Shown: positions 25,776-34,635 of the stretch, in pieces
How the letters are laid out: every line of letters starts with the position of its first letter
How positions within the stretch are numbered: the stretch's first letter is position 1
Source of the DNA: Synergistaceae bacterium
GTDB lineage: Bacteria; Synergistota; Synergistia; Synergistales; Aminobacteriaceae
DNA: 56,658 nt
Direction of reading: 5' to 3'
NCBI GenBank assembly: GCA_012521675.1
Contig: JAAYLU010000010.1
Coordinates: 1 to 56,658 of the forward strand
Notes under the pieces: model-generated
The model's input: the letters and a program-made list of their open reading frames with translations, nothing else
Told to the model about the DNA's origin: nothing
The model's database searches: none
Made by a program: the position numbers and the translations under genes

Positions 25776-26681
25776 ATGGATGTTCAGAACAACGAGTGGC
25801 AGGTAGTGGTCTTCTTCTTGGGAGGCCAGGAGTTCGCCATAAGCGTGGACAAGACCAGGGAAATTCTCAGGTGGCCGGGGAGCCGACCGATACCGGACTC
25901 GCATCCGGCCATGATAGGCATAACATCCGTTCGAGGGGAGGTAATGCCCCTGGTCGATCTGAGGACGTATTTCGGGATAGCCCCCAAGATGTCGCTCGAG
26001 TCCAGCAAGGTCATAATCGCCGAGTTCAACGAGAGCAAACTTGGCTTCGCGGTCGACGCGGTTGAGCGTATCTACGGGATAGACCCCTCCGAGCTCGATT
26101 CCACTCTGACCAACGCTGTGCTGGGCAATTCCATCCTATATGTCATAAAGCGCAAGGACGCCAACGTGCTTATCCCCGATTACGAGGCCATCATCCAGGC
26201 GGCCGCGCCTGCGTTCGACACGACTCTCTCGGTGGACTTGGACAGGGTGGCGGAGCTTGCGGCCCCGCTGGGCGACCTGTCCCGCTTCCGCATCCTGGTG
26301 GCGGAGGACTCCCCTCTTATTCGCACCCAGATATGCGACGTGCTTAACCGGGGCGGCTTCACTGGAATCACCCAGGTGGCGGACGGAAAGGAGGCGTGGG
26401 ACAGGCTGGCGGTCAAAAACGAGCGATACGACCTGCTGATCACCGACGTAGAGATGCCTCGTCTTGACGGCGTTACCCTGGTGAAGCAGATCAAGGCGCA
26501 CCCGGAGCTCAGGCGTCTGCCCGTAATCATCTACTCCTCGATAATGGCCCAGGACGTGAGGGTGAAGATCTCCGGCGCGGGCGCGGATGCCCATGTGACG
26601 AAGCCGGAGCTGCCAAGGATGGTGGAGAAGGCGTGCCGCCTTCTTGCGAACAGCAAGAAAAAGCAGGCGGCGGCCAGATAG
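25776..26681 (+). CDS. cheV: Chemotaxis coupling protein CheV
   Basis: A 301-residue CheV: an N-terminal CheW-like domain (residues 5-150; FFLGGQEFAISVDKTREIL, GITSVRGEVMPLVDLR) couples receptors to the CheA kinase, and a C-terminal receiver (about 172-290) carries AEDSPLIRTQI, the phospho-Asp in LLITDVEMPRLDG and THVTKPEL-type switch (AHVTKPELPR). Phosphorylation of the receiver is thought to mediate adaptation. The ATG at 25776 follows GAGGGGGGAG. No other che operon is in the window. The next gene, an orphan TRAP binding protein, starts 39 bases later. Confidence 0.93.
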   Translation: MDVQNNEWQVVVFFLGGQEFAISVDKTREILRWPGSRPIPDSHPAMIGITSVRGEVMPLVDLRTYFGIAPKMSLESSKVIIAEFNESKLGFAVDAVERIYGIDPSELDSTLTNAVLGNSILYVIKRKDANVLIPDYEAIIQAAAPAFDTTLSVDLDRVAELAAPLGDLSRFRILVAEDSPLIRTQICDVLNRGGFTGITQVADGKEAWDRLAVKNERYDLLITDVEMPRLDGVTLVKQIKAHPELRRLPVIIYSSIMAQDVRVKISGAGADAHVTKPELPRMVEKACRLLANSKKKQAAAR

Positions 26682-26720
26682 AGGCGTCTCTGTTCCGAAA
26701 AACCGAAAGGAGTGGGTTCG

Positions 26721-27725
26721 ATGCGAAAGATCTTCATGCGTCTCCTGGTAGCCACAATGATTGTCTTTTATGTTACCGGCGCCTGTATTGCCTCCGACGC
26801 GATCGTGCTTCGCTTTGCGGGGCAGTTCCCCGAGGATCACACGTCGTCCAAGCTGATGTACCAGATCGCGGACGAGGTGAAGGAGAAGACTGAAGGGCGC
26901 ATTGAGATCGAGGTGTTTCCCGACAATGAGCTGGGCGACTATACTCTCGTCTACGAGGAGCTGATCCGCGGTTCCCTTGACATGGCCGCGATTACAGCCC
27001 CCAGCCAGTTCGACCCGCGCATGGAGCTCTGCAACATAAACTGTTTCGTCAAGGACTTCGACGAGGCCCGGGCGATTTTCGCCCCCGGAGGTTGGGTCTT
27101 CCGCAAGATGGACGAGTTTCACTCCGCTCTCGGTGTCAAGCTTCTCGGCTTCCAGTTCGAGGGGTTTATCGGGATAGGGAGCGTCAAGCCCGTCGACGAA
27201 CCCCTGGACCCCGAGGTCAAGAAGGGCATCCTGCTGAGGATACCGAATATGGAGGTCTTCAAGCTGGGGGCGGAGGCGATGGGATACAAGACCATTACCA
27301 TCCCCTGGGACGAGGTCCGCGCGTCGCTCAAGAACGGCTACGCCGAGGGAGTTTACGGCATGACATCAGCGGCAGCCTGCTCCATACTCGGAGATGTCAT
27401 TAAATACTGGTACGACCTGCGCTGCTCCGTGGAGAACCTGAACTACATGATAAGCCTGAAGACCTGGGAGAAGCTCTCCGAGGAGGACCGCAAAATAATC
27501 AGGGACGTGTGCGGCAAGGTGACGGCTACCAGCGTCTACCTGGCGGAGGAGGATCAGGAGAAATGCCTGCAGGACATGGCCGATGCGGGCGTGGAGGTGC
27601 ACAGGTACACGCAGGAGGAACTGGCGCCGACTTTCTCGAAGATCGCCTCGACGTGGGACGACCTGTCCGAGAGGTTCTCCGAGGAGTTCGTAGAGGAATT
27701 CAAGAAGGAGTTTTCGGACAAGTAG
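26721..27725 (+). CDS. TRAP transporter DctP-type substrate-binding protein (orphan)
   Basis: A 334-residue periplasmic binding protein. A signal peptide (1-25, LLVATMIVFYVTGACIAS) precedes the DctP domain: LRFAGQFPEDH, EVFPDNELGDYTLVYEELIRGSLDM, the ligand-gating Arg in LLRIPNMEVFK, and ASLKNGYAEGVYG. Family members bind carboxylic or amino acids for sodium-driven uptake, but no dctQ or dctM membrane gene is nearby. The ATG at 26721 has AAAGGAG eight bases upstream. It follows cheV closely and is ended by a strong terminator, so the two may form one unit. Confidence 0.9.
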   Translation: MRKIFMRLLVATMIVFYVTGACIASDAIVLRFAGQFPEDHTSSKLMYQIADEVKEKTEGRIEIEVFPDNELGDYTLVYEELIRGSLDMAAITAPSQFDPRMELCNINCFVKDFDEARAIFAPGGWVFRKMDEFHSALGVKLLGFQFEGFIGIGSVKPVDEPLDPEVKKGILLRIPNMEVFKLGAEAMGYKTITIPWDEVRASLKNGYAEGVYGMTSAAACSILGDVIKYWYDLRCSVENLNYMISLKTWEKLSEEDRKIIRDVCGKVTATSVYLAEEDQEKCLQDMADAGVEVHRYTQEELAPTFSKIASTWDDLSERFSEEFVEEFKKEFSDK

Positions 27726-27753
27726 TGGTGTAGTTCGCTCGTGTTGATGAATG

Positions 27754-27787
27754 CTCCCGGCCAGGCGTTCCGGCCGGGAGTTTTTGT
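27754..27787 (+). terminator. Rho-independent terminator after the TRAP gene
   Basis: Nine-bp perfect stem CTCCCGGCC / GGCCGGGAG with a nine-base loop, followed by TTTTTGTTT. Confidence 0.85.
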
Positions 27788-27880
27788 TTGTCATCCCGAG
27801 CACGCACCTCTTGTCATCCCGAGCACGCACCTCTTGTCATCCCGAGCACGCACCTCTTGTCATCCCGAGCACGCGCCTTT
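27788..27880. repeat. Tandem array of a 23-bp repeat
   Basis: Three perfect head-to-tail copies of a 23-bp unit beginning TTGTCATCCCGAGCACGC (27788-27810, 27811-27833, 27834-27856) and a fourth diverged copy (27857-27878), directly continued by the longer element described next. The GTCATCCCG core is the reverse complement of the CGGGATGAC repeats at 9.1-9.6 kb. Confidence 0.88.
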
Positions 27881-27938
27881 GTCATCCCGAGCGCAGCGAG
27901 GGATCTCAACGGGTACAGCTTGGAATTTAGATCCCTCG
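27881..27938. repeat. Dispersed GTCATCCCGAGCGCAGCGAGGG-type element with inverted ends
   Basis: GTCATCCCGAGCGCAGCGAG leads into the inverted repeat CGAGGGATCT (27897-27906) / AGATCCCTCG (27929-27938), ten perfect base pairs around a 22-base centre. Similar short intergenic repeats are known in many bacterial genomes. It lies between convergent genes and has no coding potential. Confidence 0.75.
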
Positions 27939-27971
27939 TCTTACCGCCGTTAGGCTCGAGGTTTCGCAGCG

Positions 27972-29081
27972 TTAGCCTATCGTCACCGATTCGATATCCC
28001 TCGGGAACTTGTTCAGAGCCTCTCCTGTGCCGTCCGGACGCACGGCCACCAAATTCTCTATCCTCACGCCGAACTTGCCCGGCAGGTAGATCCCCGGCTC
28101 AACGCTGAAGACGTTCCCGGGCTCCAGCGGCTTGTCGTTGCCCTCGATAATGTAAGGATGCTCGTGCACCGCCACTCCTATCCCGTGCCCCACGCGATTG
28201 AAGAAGAACTCCCCGTATCCCGCGTCGACTATCACCTTGCGCGCGGCCCTGTCCACATCCTGTCCCGTGACGCCGGGTTGCACCGCCGCCTCGCCGACCG
28301 CCTGCGCCTCTCTGACTATCTCGTAGACCTTCCTATGCTCGTCCGTCGGAGTCCCGGTGAAGAAGGTTCGGGTCGTGTCGGAGCAGTAACTCTTGTGCCG
28401 TCCGCCGAGGTCCAGGATTATGACGTCGTTCTCCTCTATGACCCTCCTGCCGCCGCTGTAGTGCGGCATCGACCCGTTCGGTCCGCTTGCGACTATCGGG
28501 CTGAAAGACGGGGAGTCCGCGCCCGCCTCCTCGAAGAACTCCGGTATCTGCTTGGCGATCTGTCTCTCGGTCATCCCGGGCTTGATGTAGCCGTGCAGCA
28601 TCCGCACAACCTCGTCGACCAGGCGCGAGGCCTCCCTCATGTAGCCGAGCTCCTCGTCGTCCTTGCGCGACCGCAGCGGCATCAGCACGTCGCCGCCGTT
28701 CTCCATGCTCATCTTCATCACGTCACGGATCACGAGCATGTCCACGGCGCGCACGCCGTCGTTGAAGGCGATCCTGCCCCCGACCACTCCGAGGTGCTCG
28801 CATCCTCTTTTGAAGGCCCCCGCGAATCCCTCGTGGTCGTTCCACTCCGCGTAGTATGGCACGTCGCCGAAAGCGTGTAGGATCTCCTCCTTGTAGAGCA
28901 GAGGAGTCATGGCGAAGCACCGACCGTCGCTTCCGACCACCAGCCCTCTCACCCTCTCGTCCGGGTGGGTGTCCAGCCCCGTCATGTACTCGAGGTCGGT
29001 GGAAGGACCCAGGAAAATAGCATCCAGCCCCAGGGCCTTGAGCTCGTCCGCGAGCCTCGAGAGTCGTTTTTGATGTATCAT
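27972..29081 (-). CDS. M24-family Xaa-Pro aminopeptidase-like peptidase
   Basis: A 369-residue 'pita-bread' metallopeptidase. The N-terminal creatinase-like domain (1-130) starts with LDAIFLGPSTDLEYMTGL. The C-terminal M24 domain shows the five metal ligands: Asp in ILDLGG, Asp in YCSDTTRTF, His in GHGIGVAVHEHP, Glu in FSVEPGIY and Glu in GVRIENLV. It removes an N-terminal residue before proline. No signal peptide, so cytoplasmic. The ATG at 29081 has GGGGGGATTTAA just upstream. It stands alone, convergent with the TRAP gene. Confidence 0.9.
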   Translation of the reverse strand: MIHQKRLSRLADELKALGLDAIFLGPSTDLEYMTGLDTHPDERVRGLVVGSDGRCFAMTPLLYKEEILHAFGDVPYYAEWNDHEGFAGAFKRGCEHLGVVGGRIAFNDGVRAVDMLVIRDVMKMSMENGGDVLMPLRSRKDDEELGYMREASRLVDEVVRMLHGYIKPGMTERQIAKQIPEFFEEAGADSPSFSPIVASGPNGSMPHYSGGRRVIEENDVIILDLGGRHKSYCSDTTRTFFTGTPTDEHRKVYEIVREAQAVGEAAVQPGVTGQDVDRAARKVIVDAGYGEFFFNRVGHGIGVAVHEHPYIIEGNDKPLEPGNVFSVEPGIYLPGKFGVRIENLVAVRPDGTGEALNKFPRDIESVTIG

Positions 29082-29244
29082 TTAAATCCCCCCTGAAAGT
29101 AGATCGTATTCGCATATTCTACAGCCCCGCTTGCCGCTTGTCCAAGTGAAAAATCGCGCGGGAGGGCCCGTGTGTTTCGGAGCGAAAGGGCGCTATCGCC
29201 TGTTGTATCGCGTCGCGCGTGCGCTTTGAGGTGTGAAGCCAGGC

Positions 29245-29273
29245 TTGACAAAGACACCCTGAACCGGTATTTT
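29245..29273 (+). promoter_or_regulatory. Sigma70-type promoter for first DUF3798 gene
   Basis: TTGACA (29245-29250), 17-bp spacer, TATTTT (29268-29273), 48 bp before the start codon. The second DUF3798 gene carries a promoter of the same design. Confidence 0.7.
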
Positions 29274-29320
29274 TTATATAGAGTCACGATTTCAAATATA
29301 ATCAAAGCGGAGGACAGCGA

Positions 29321-30469
29321 ATGAAAAGGATGTTCGGAGTACTGTTGGGCCTCGTGGCTATTGCGGTGGTCGCCTATTACATGTTAGCGCCTGTGGAGGT
29401 TTCGTTCGCTCCTCCCGCGGGGGACCGGAAGGTCGCGATAATCACGAACACCGTGTCGCAGAACGAGGAGGAGTACCGGTCGGCGCAGCAGATGGTCGAC
29501 AAGTACGGCGACAGGATCGTCCACGTCATGTGGCCGGACAACTTCATGGCCGAGCAGGAGCAGATGGTCGGCATCCTCTCCAAGCTGGCCCATGACAGCA
29601 GCATCAAGGCGGTCATCATCAACCAGGCTGTCCCCGGCACCAACCCGGCGATCGACAAGCTGCGCGAGATCCGACGCGACGTCTTCATCGTCTACGCCAG
29701 CCCTCAAGAGAACCCCCCGGACGTAGCCGAGAAGGCGCATCTCATCCTGATGCCTGACGAGCTGGAGATGGGCAATACCATCCCGATGCAGGCACAAAAA
29801 CTTGGCGCGAAGGTCTTCGTTCACTACTCCTTCCCTCGCCACATGTCCCAGGTGCTCCTGTCGGGACGCAGGGAGCTCATGAAGGCCAAGTGCGCCGAGC
29901 TGGGGATCGAGTTCGTCGACGCCACCGCCCCGGACCCGATGGGCGACTCCGGCCTCCCCGGCGCGCAGCAGTTCATCCTCGAGGACGTGCCCAAGATGGT
30001 GGAGAAATACGGCAAGGACACCGCCTTCTTCTCGACCAACTGCGCCATGCAGATCCCCCTGATCAAGTCGGTCGTCGATACGGGAGCGATCTACCCGCAG
30101 CCCTGCTGCCCGTCGCCCTACCACGGCTTTCCGACGGCGCTGGGGGTAGAGTCCGACCTGTCTCGGACGGACAACCTTCAGCACGTGATCGACGAGACCC
30201 GCAGGATCCTCAAGGAGAAGGGCGTCGAGGGCAGGCTCTCCACCTGGCCCGTGCCGGCCGCTATGATGTTCACCATTGCAGGCACCGAGTACGCGTTCAA
30301 GGTGATCGACGGCGAGTTGCCGCTGGGCACGCTCGACATCAGGGAGATAGAGAGATGCATGGCCAACTACGCCGGGGTCGAGGTGAAGAGCTCTGCTTAT
30401 GTGGACGAGGTCACCGGCAGGGCGTACAACAATTTCCGCTTCGTCCTGATGGACTTCCTCACCTACTAG
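29321..30469 (+). CDS. DUF3798 protein, membrane-anchored copy
   Basis: A 382-residue DUF3798 protein. Residues 5-24 form an uncleaved-looking membrane anchor with no lipobox and no clear signal-peptidase site, so it is probably tethered outside the inner membrane. The body resembles a type I periplasmic-binding fold: VAIITNTVSQNEEEYRSAQQ, AVIINQAVPGTNPA, VFVHYSFPRHMSQ. A Cys-rich motif, FFSTNC then PQPCCPSPYHGFP, could line a ligand or metal site. The function is unknown; neighbouring importer genes that lack any other binding protein suggest a substrate-binding role. It is roughly 85% identical to the next gene. It has GGAGG before the ATG and its own promoter. Confidence 0.85.
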   Translation: MKRMFGVLLGLVAIAVVAYYMLAPVEVSFAPPAGDRKVAIITNTVSQNEEEYRSAQQMVDKYGDRIVHVMWPDNFMAEQEQMVGILSKLAHDSSIKAVIINQAVPGTNPAIDKLREIRRDVFIVYASPQENPPDVAEKAHLILMPDELEMGNTIPMQAQKLGAKVFVHYSFPRHMSQVLLSGRRELMKAKCAELGIEFVDATAPDPMGDSGLPGAQQFILEDVPKMVEKYGKDTAFFSTNCAMQIPLIKSVVDTGAIYPQPCCPSPYHGFPTALGVESDLSRTDNLQHVIDETRRILKEKGVEGRLSTWPVPAAMMFTIAGTEYAFKVIDGELPLGTLDIREIERCMANYAGVEVKSSAYVDEVTGRAYNNFRFVLMDFLTY

Positions 30470-30562
30470 CTCGCCCGCGTGAAAACGTGGCCGTATGAGA
30501 GCGAAAGCGCGTGGTTGCGGCATTTCACCCTTCCGCATGCTTGCTGGGCGGGAAAAACGGGC

Positions 30563-30591
30563 TTGACAAAGGAATGGTATAGCAGTATCTT
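30563..30591 (+). promoter_or_regulatory. Sigma70-type promoter for second DUF3798 gene
   Basis: TTGACA (30563-30568), 17-bp spacer, TATCTT (30586-30591), 45 bp before the start codon. The spacing and distance match the promoter of the first copy, so gene and promoter were probably duplicated together. Confidence 0.68.
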
Positions 30592-30636
30592 TCATGCGGA
30601 TACACGATACCAAATACAAGAAATGGAGGGTATTGA

Positions 30637-31761
30637 ATGAAGAAGGCACTAGGTATTCTGTTGGTTTTCGTTATGGGAGTCTGCCTGGTTTCGTCCGCGG
30701 TCCCGGCCTTGGCCGATTACAAGGTCGCCATCGTGACGAACACCGTGTCGCAGAACGAGGAGGAGTACCGGTCGGCGCAGCAGATGGTCGACAAGTACGG
30801 TGACAAGATCGTCCACGTAATGTGGCCGGACAACTTCATGGCCGAGCAGGAGCAGATGGTAAGCGTGCTGGCCAAGTTGGCCTACGACGAGGACGTAAAG
30901 GCCGTCGTCATCAACCAGGCCGTCCCCGGGACCAACCCGGCGGTCGACAAGTTGCTTGAGACGCGCGACGATGTCTTCATCGTCTACGCCAGCCCGCAGG
31001 AGAACCCCCCCGACGCGGCGGAGAGGGCGCAGCTCATCCTGATGCCCGACGAGCTCGAGATGGGTAACACCATTCCCATTCAGGCTCAGAAGCTCGGTGC
31101 GAAGGTCTTCGTGCACTACTCCTTCCCGCGCCACATGTCCCAGGTGCTCCTGTCGGGACGCAGGGATCTCATGAAGGTCAAGTGCGCCGAGCTGGGGATC
31201 GAGTTCGTAGACGCCACCGCCCCGGACCCGATGGGCGACTCCGGCCTCCCCGGCGCACAGCAGTTCATCCTCGAGGACGTGCCCAAGATGGTGGAGAAGT
31301 ACGGCAAGGACACCGCCTTCTTCTCGACCAACTGCTCGATGCAGATCCCGCTGATCAAGTCGGTCGTCGACACTGGCGCGATCTACCCGCAGCCCTGCTG
31401 CCCGTCGCCCTACCACGGCTTCCCGACGGCTCTTGGCATCGAGTCCGACCTGTCTCAGACGGACAACCTTCAGCACGTGATCGACGAGACTCGCAAGATC
31501 CTCAAGGAGAAGGGTCTTGAGGGCAGGCTTTCCACCTGGCCCGTGCCCGCAGCGATGATGTTCACCATCGCGGGCACCGAGTACGCATTCAAGGTCATCA
31601 ACGGCGAAGTGCCGTTCGACAAGCTCGACATCAAGGTACTTGAGCAGTGCATGGCGGACTATGCCGGAGTCAAGGTTGATTCCACCGCGTACCTGGACGA
31701 GGCGACAGGAAAGGTCTACAGCAACTTCCGCTTCGTCCTGATGGACTTCCTGACCTACTAG
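30637..31761 (+). CDS. DUF3798 protein, secreted copy
   Basis: A 374-residue paralogue of the preceding gene. The N-terminus is a classical cleavable signal peptide ending in VPALA (residues 1-26), so the mature protein should be soluble in the periplasm. The body keeps all features of the first copy, including ELEMGNTIPIQAQKLGAK, DATAPDPMGDSGLPGAQQF and the STNC..PQPCCPSPYHGFP motif. Long blocks are identical at DNA level, which points to recent duplication or gene conversion. It is the copy next to the ATPase and permeases (188-bp gap, no terminator seen), so it is the best candidate for the importer's binding protein. The ATG has GGAGG upstream. Confidence 0.87.
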   Translation: MKKALGILLVFVMGVCLVSSAVPALADYKVAIVTNTVSQNEEEYRSAQQMVDKYGDKIVHVMWPDNFMAEQEQMVSVLAKLAYDEDVKAVVINQAVPGTNPAVDKLLETRDDVFIVYASPQENPPDAAERAQLILMPDELEMGNTIPIQAQKLGAKVFVHYSFPRHMSQVLLSGRRDLMKVKCAELGIEFVDATAPDPMGDSGLPGAQQFILEDVPKMVEKYGKDTAFFSTNCSMQIPLIKSVVDTGAIYPQPCCPSPYHGFPTALGIESDLSQTDNLQHVIDETRKILKEKGLEGRLSTWPVPAAMMFTIAGTEYAFKVINGEVPFDKLDIKVLEQCMADYAGVKVDSTAYLDEATGKVYSNFRFVLMDFLTY

Positions 31762-31949
31762 GCCGGGAGCATTACTGGTTAAAAAACCGAAACAGAAGCA
31801 CTGTCTGTCCGGGGACGAGTGGCGCCTTCACCCAAGCCGCCGATTTGACGCGGGTTCCGACGACCCGAGTCGGACGGAGCGAGGGAACGGAGTCCATTCG
31901 TCCCCATACTGCTGCGCTTTTTATCTTTCGGAGTACAGGGGGTAGTGCG

Positions 31950-33572
31950 TTGAGCGAAAGCCTTCTCCAGTTCAGGAACGTTTCGAAGAGCTACTTTGGC
32001 AACAAGGTGCTCTCCGACGTGAACTTCGACGTGAAAAAAGGAGAGATACACGCTCTCATAGGAGAGAACGGGGCCGGCAAGTCCACTTTGATGAATATCC
32101 TCTTCGGAATGCCGGTCATAACAAGTACAGGCGGTTACGAGGGAGACGTCCTTCTGGACGGAAAAAAACTGGCATTCAAATCTCCTCACGAGGCAATGGA
32201 CGCCGGCATAGGTATGGTCCACCAGGAGTTCATGCTGATTCCAGGGTTCACCATCACGGAGAACATCAAGATCAATAGGGAGCTCACAACTCCGAACATC
32301 GTATCCAGAGTCCTGGGTCACCGGCTCGAGACATTGGATATGGGCAGGATGAATGTGGATGCCCGCAAGGCCCTGGACCAGCTCGACATGAACATAGAGG
32401 AGTTCCTGCTGGTGGCGGGGCTCCCGGTCGGTCACATGCAGTTCGTGGAGATAGCCCGCGAGATAGACAAGACGGGAATAAAGGTGCTCGTATTCGACGA
32501 GCCCACCGCGGTTCTGACCGAGTCCGAGGCGAAGAACCTGCTGGCAGCGATCCGCAGGCTCGCCTCCCTGGGAATCGGCATAGTGTTCATAAGCCACAGG
32601 CTTGACGAGATAGTCGAGGTCTCGGACAGGGTGACGATACTGCGCGACGGGGAACACGTCGCGACCAAGAAAACTTCGGATACGGACGTGGTGGAGATCG
32701 CCTCCCTGATGATAGGTCGCAAGATGACCATCGACAGGGCGGAGGGATCGAAGCGAAAGATCTCCGACGAGGTATACATGAGCGTGCACGACCTCCACGT
32801 CGCGATGCCGGGCGAGATGGTCAGGGGCATCGACCTTAGCATAAAAAAGGGCGAGATCGTCGGCATAGGCGGACTCGCCGGGCAGGGGAAGCTGGGAATA
32901 GCAAACGGCATCATGGGCACTTATCACACCAGCGGAGAAGTCTTCTTCAAAGGGAAAAAGATGAGGCTTGACGACCCTCGCTCCGCGATCCGGTCGGGCA
33001 TCGGCTTCGTCAGCGAGGACAGGAAGGGAGTCGGGCTTCTGCTGGACGAGTCCATCGAATTGAACATAGCCTTCACCGCCATGCAGGTCGGCGGCAGATT
33101 TCTGAAGAAGACCGGTCCCTTCACCCAGCAGGACGACGCCTCCATAAGACGCCACGCTCTCAAGATGATAAAGGATCTGGACATCCGGTGCGAGTCTCCG
33201 ATGCAGCACACGGGCAGCCTGAGCGGCGGAAACCAGCAGAAGGTCTGCGTCGCGCGCGCCCTTACGCAGGAACCCGAGTTCCTGTTCGTCTCCGAGCCCA
33301 CCAGGGGCATCGACATCGGCGCGAAGAGGCTGATACTCGACCTGCTTATGAGGCTGAACGAGGAGCTCGGGATGACCGTGGTCATGACCTCGTCGGAGCT
33401 GGCGGAGCTCCGCAGCATCTGCGACAGGATACTGATCATCTGCGAGGGCAGGGTGGCCGGGGAGCTGGCGCCCGACGCCTCCGACGCGGAGTTCGGACTC
33501 ATGATGGCCGGAGCCAAGACCGCGAAAGCGGGCGGTACGATGAAGGGAGGTTCTGCAGATGTCCGAGCTTAA
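31950..33572 (+). CDS. RbsA-like double-domain ABC ATPase of the DUF3798 system
   Basis: A 540-residue tandem ATPase of the ribose/nucleoside importer class. Domain 1: Walker A GENGAGKSTL, Q-loop region GIGMVHQEFML, Walker B VLVFDEPTAVL. Its signature is degenerate (GLPVGHMQFVEIAREI instead of LSxGxxQ). Domain 2 has the usual degenerate Walker A (GLAGQGKLGI), a good signature LSGGNQQKVCVARAL and FVSEPTRGID. The start is TTG at 31950, with CAGGGGG six bases upstream; the frame extends 35 codons further without support. The stop overlaps the next ATG by 14 bases. It should energise uptake of the unknown DUF3798 ligand. Confidence 0.9.
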   Translation: MSESLLQFRNVSKSYFGNKVLSDVNFDVKKGEIHALIGENGAGKSTLMNILFGMPVITSTGGYEGDVLLDGKKLAFKSPHEAMDAGIGMVHQEFMLIPGFTITENIKINRELTTPNIVSRVLGHRLETLDMGRMNVDARKALDQLDMNIEEFLLVAGLPVGHMQFVEIAREIDKTGIKVLVFDEPTAVLTESEAKNLLAAIRRLASLGIGIVFISHRLDEIVEVSDRVTILRDGEHVATKKTSDTDVVEIASLMIGRKMTIDRAEGSKRKISDEVYMSVHDLHVAMPGEMVRGIDLSIKKGEIVGIGGLAGQGKLGIANGIMGTYHTSGEVFFKGKKMRLDDPRSAIRSGIGFVSEDRKGVGLLLDESIELNIAFTAMQVGGRFLKKTGPFTQQDDASIRRHALKMIKDLDIRCESPMQHTGSLSGGNQQKVCVARALTQEPEFLFVSEPTRGIDIGAKRLILDLLMRLNEELGMTVVMTSSELAELRSICDRILIICEGRVAGELAPDASDAEFGLMMAGAKTAKAGGTMKGGSADVRA

Positions 33573-34635
33573 CGGAAACGACGCGAAGCTTGGAAAAAAA
33601 TCCAAGGGACTTGTCGGTATGGTCGGCCTCCCAACCCTCATCATCGCGGTGTTCTGGATAATGACCCTTGTCGCCGGGCATTTCGTCGGCATCTCGATGT
33701 CGATCCTTTTCAGCGATACTCTCAAGCGAGCAGGGATGAACGGTATCCTGGTCCTCGCGATGGTGCCCGCCATCCAGTCGGGCACCGGGCCCAACTTCGC
33801 CCTGCCTATCGGCATCGTCTGCGGGCTCTTCGGGACGGTCTGCTCCATAGAGTTCGGCTTCCTGGGAATATGGTGGCTCCTGGTCGCCGTCGCGATCTCC
33901 CTGCCGATCGCCATAGCCGCCGGGTACGGATACGGACGGCTGATGAACTCGGTCAAGGGCTCGGAGATGACCATAGCGACCTATACGGGCTTCTCGATAG
34001 TCGCGCTGATGTGCCTCGCCTGGCTTATGATCCCGTTCAAGAGCCCGAAGATGGGCTGGTTCATCGGGCAGGGCCTTCGAGAGACGATTCAGCTGGACGC
34101 CGTCGAGGCGGCGCAGATACTGAACAACTTCCTCATGTTCAAAATCGGGGACGTCATAGTGCCGACCGGTCTGCTGCTTACCTTCGCCTTCTTTTCATTT
34201 CTCGTCTGGCTCTTCTTCCGCTCCAAGCGGGGAATAGCCATCTCGGCGGGAGGAGCGAACCCCAAGTTCGCCCAGGCGGCGGGGCTTAACATCGACGGCA
34301 ACAGGATCTACGCGAACGTTATATCCACCATCCTCGGCGCCGTAGGAATAATCATCTATTCCCAGAGCTACGGCTATGCGCAGCTGTACTCCGCTCCCCT
34401 GATGATGGCCTTTCCCGCAGTGGCTGCGATCCTGATAGGCGGGGCGACGGCGGCTCGCGCCAAGGTGTCTCACGTGGTCATAGGCGTAGTGCTATTCCAG
34501 GGTCTGCTAACCACTGCTTTGCCAGTGGCCAACGAACTCTTCGCCGGCACCGACCTCTCCGAGATAATGAGGATGATGGTCCAGAACGGTATAATTCTTT
34601 ACGCTCTTACTCAAGTCAAGAGAGGTGTGCAGTGA
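33559..34635 (+). CDS. ABC permease 1 of the DUF3798 system
   Basis: A 358-residue BPD_transp_2-family permease with about nine membrane segments. Typical parts are NGILVLAMVPAIQSGTGPNF, LLVAVAISLPIAIAAGYGYG and GANPKFAQAAGLNIDGNRIYANV, the last resembling the ATPase-coupling loop of RbsC/NupP proteins. ATG with GGGAGG upstream. It overlaps the ATPase gene by 14 bases and permease 2 by one base. With permease 2 it would form a heterodimeric channel. Confidence 0.88.
   Translation: MSELNGNDAKLGKKSKGLVGMVGLPTLIIAVFWIMTLVAGHFVGISMSILFSDTLKRAGMNGILVLAMVPAIQSGTGPNFALPIGIVCGLFGTVCSIEFGFLGIWWLLVAVAISLPIAIAAGYGYGRLMNSVKGSEMTIATYTGFSIVALMCLAWLMIPFKSPKMGWFIGQGLRETIQLDAVEAAQILNNFLMFKIGDVIVPTGLLLTFAFFSFLVWLFFRSKRGIAISAGGANPKFAQAAGLNIDGNRIYANVISTILGAVGIIIYSQSYGYAQLYSAPLMMAFPAVAAILIGGATAARAKVSHVVIGVVLFQGLLTTALPVANELFAGTDLSEIMRMMVQNGIILYALTQVKRGVQ

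Noticed and set aside
27788-27880. CRISPR array
   Set aside because: The repeats are directly contiguous with no spacers, and no cas genes are present.
29384-30649. 421-codon minus-strand frame opposite the first DUF3798 gene
   Set aside because: A very similar shadow frame appears opposite the second copy, because the two genes are near-identical; it is not independent conservation.
31779-33974. 731-codon minus-strand open frame opposite the DUF3798 ATPase
   Set aside because: The plus strand carries clear Walker and signature motifs; the reverse frame has none and is a GC-rich shadow.
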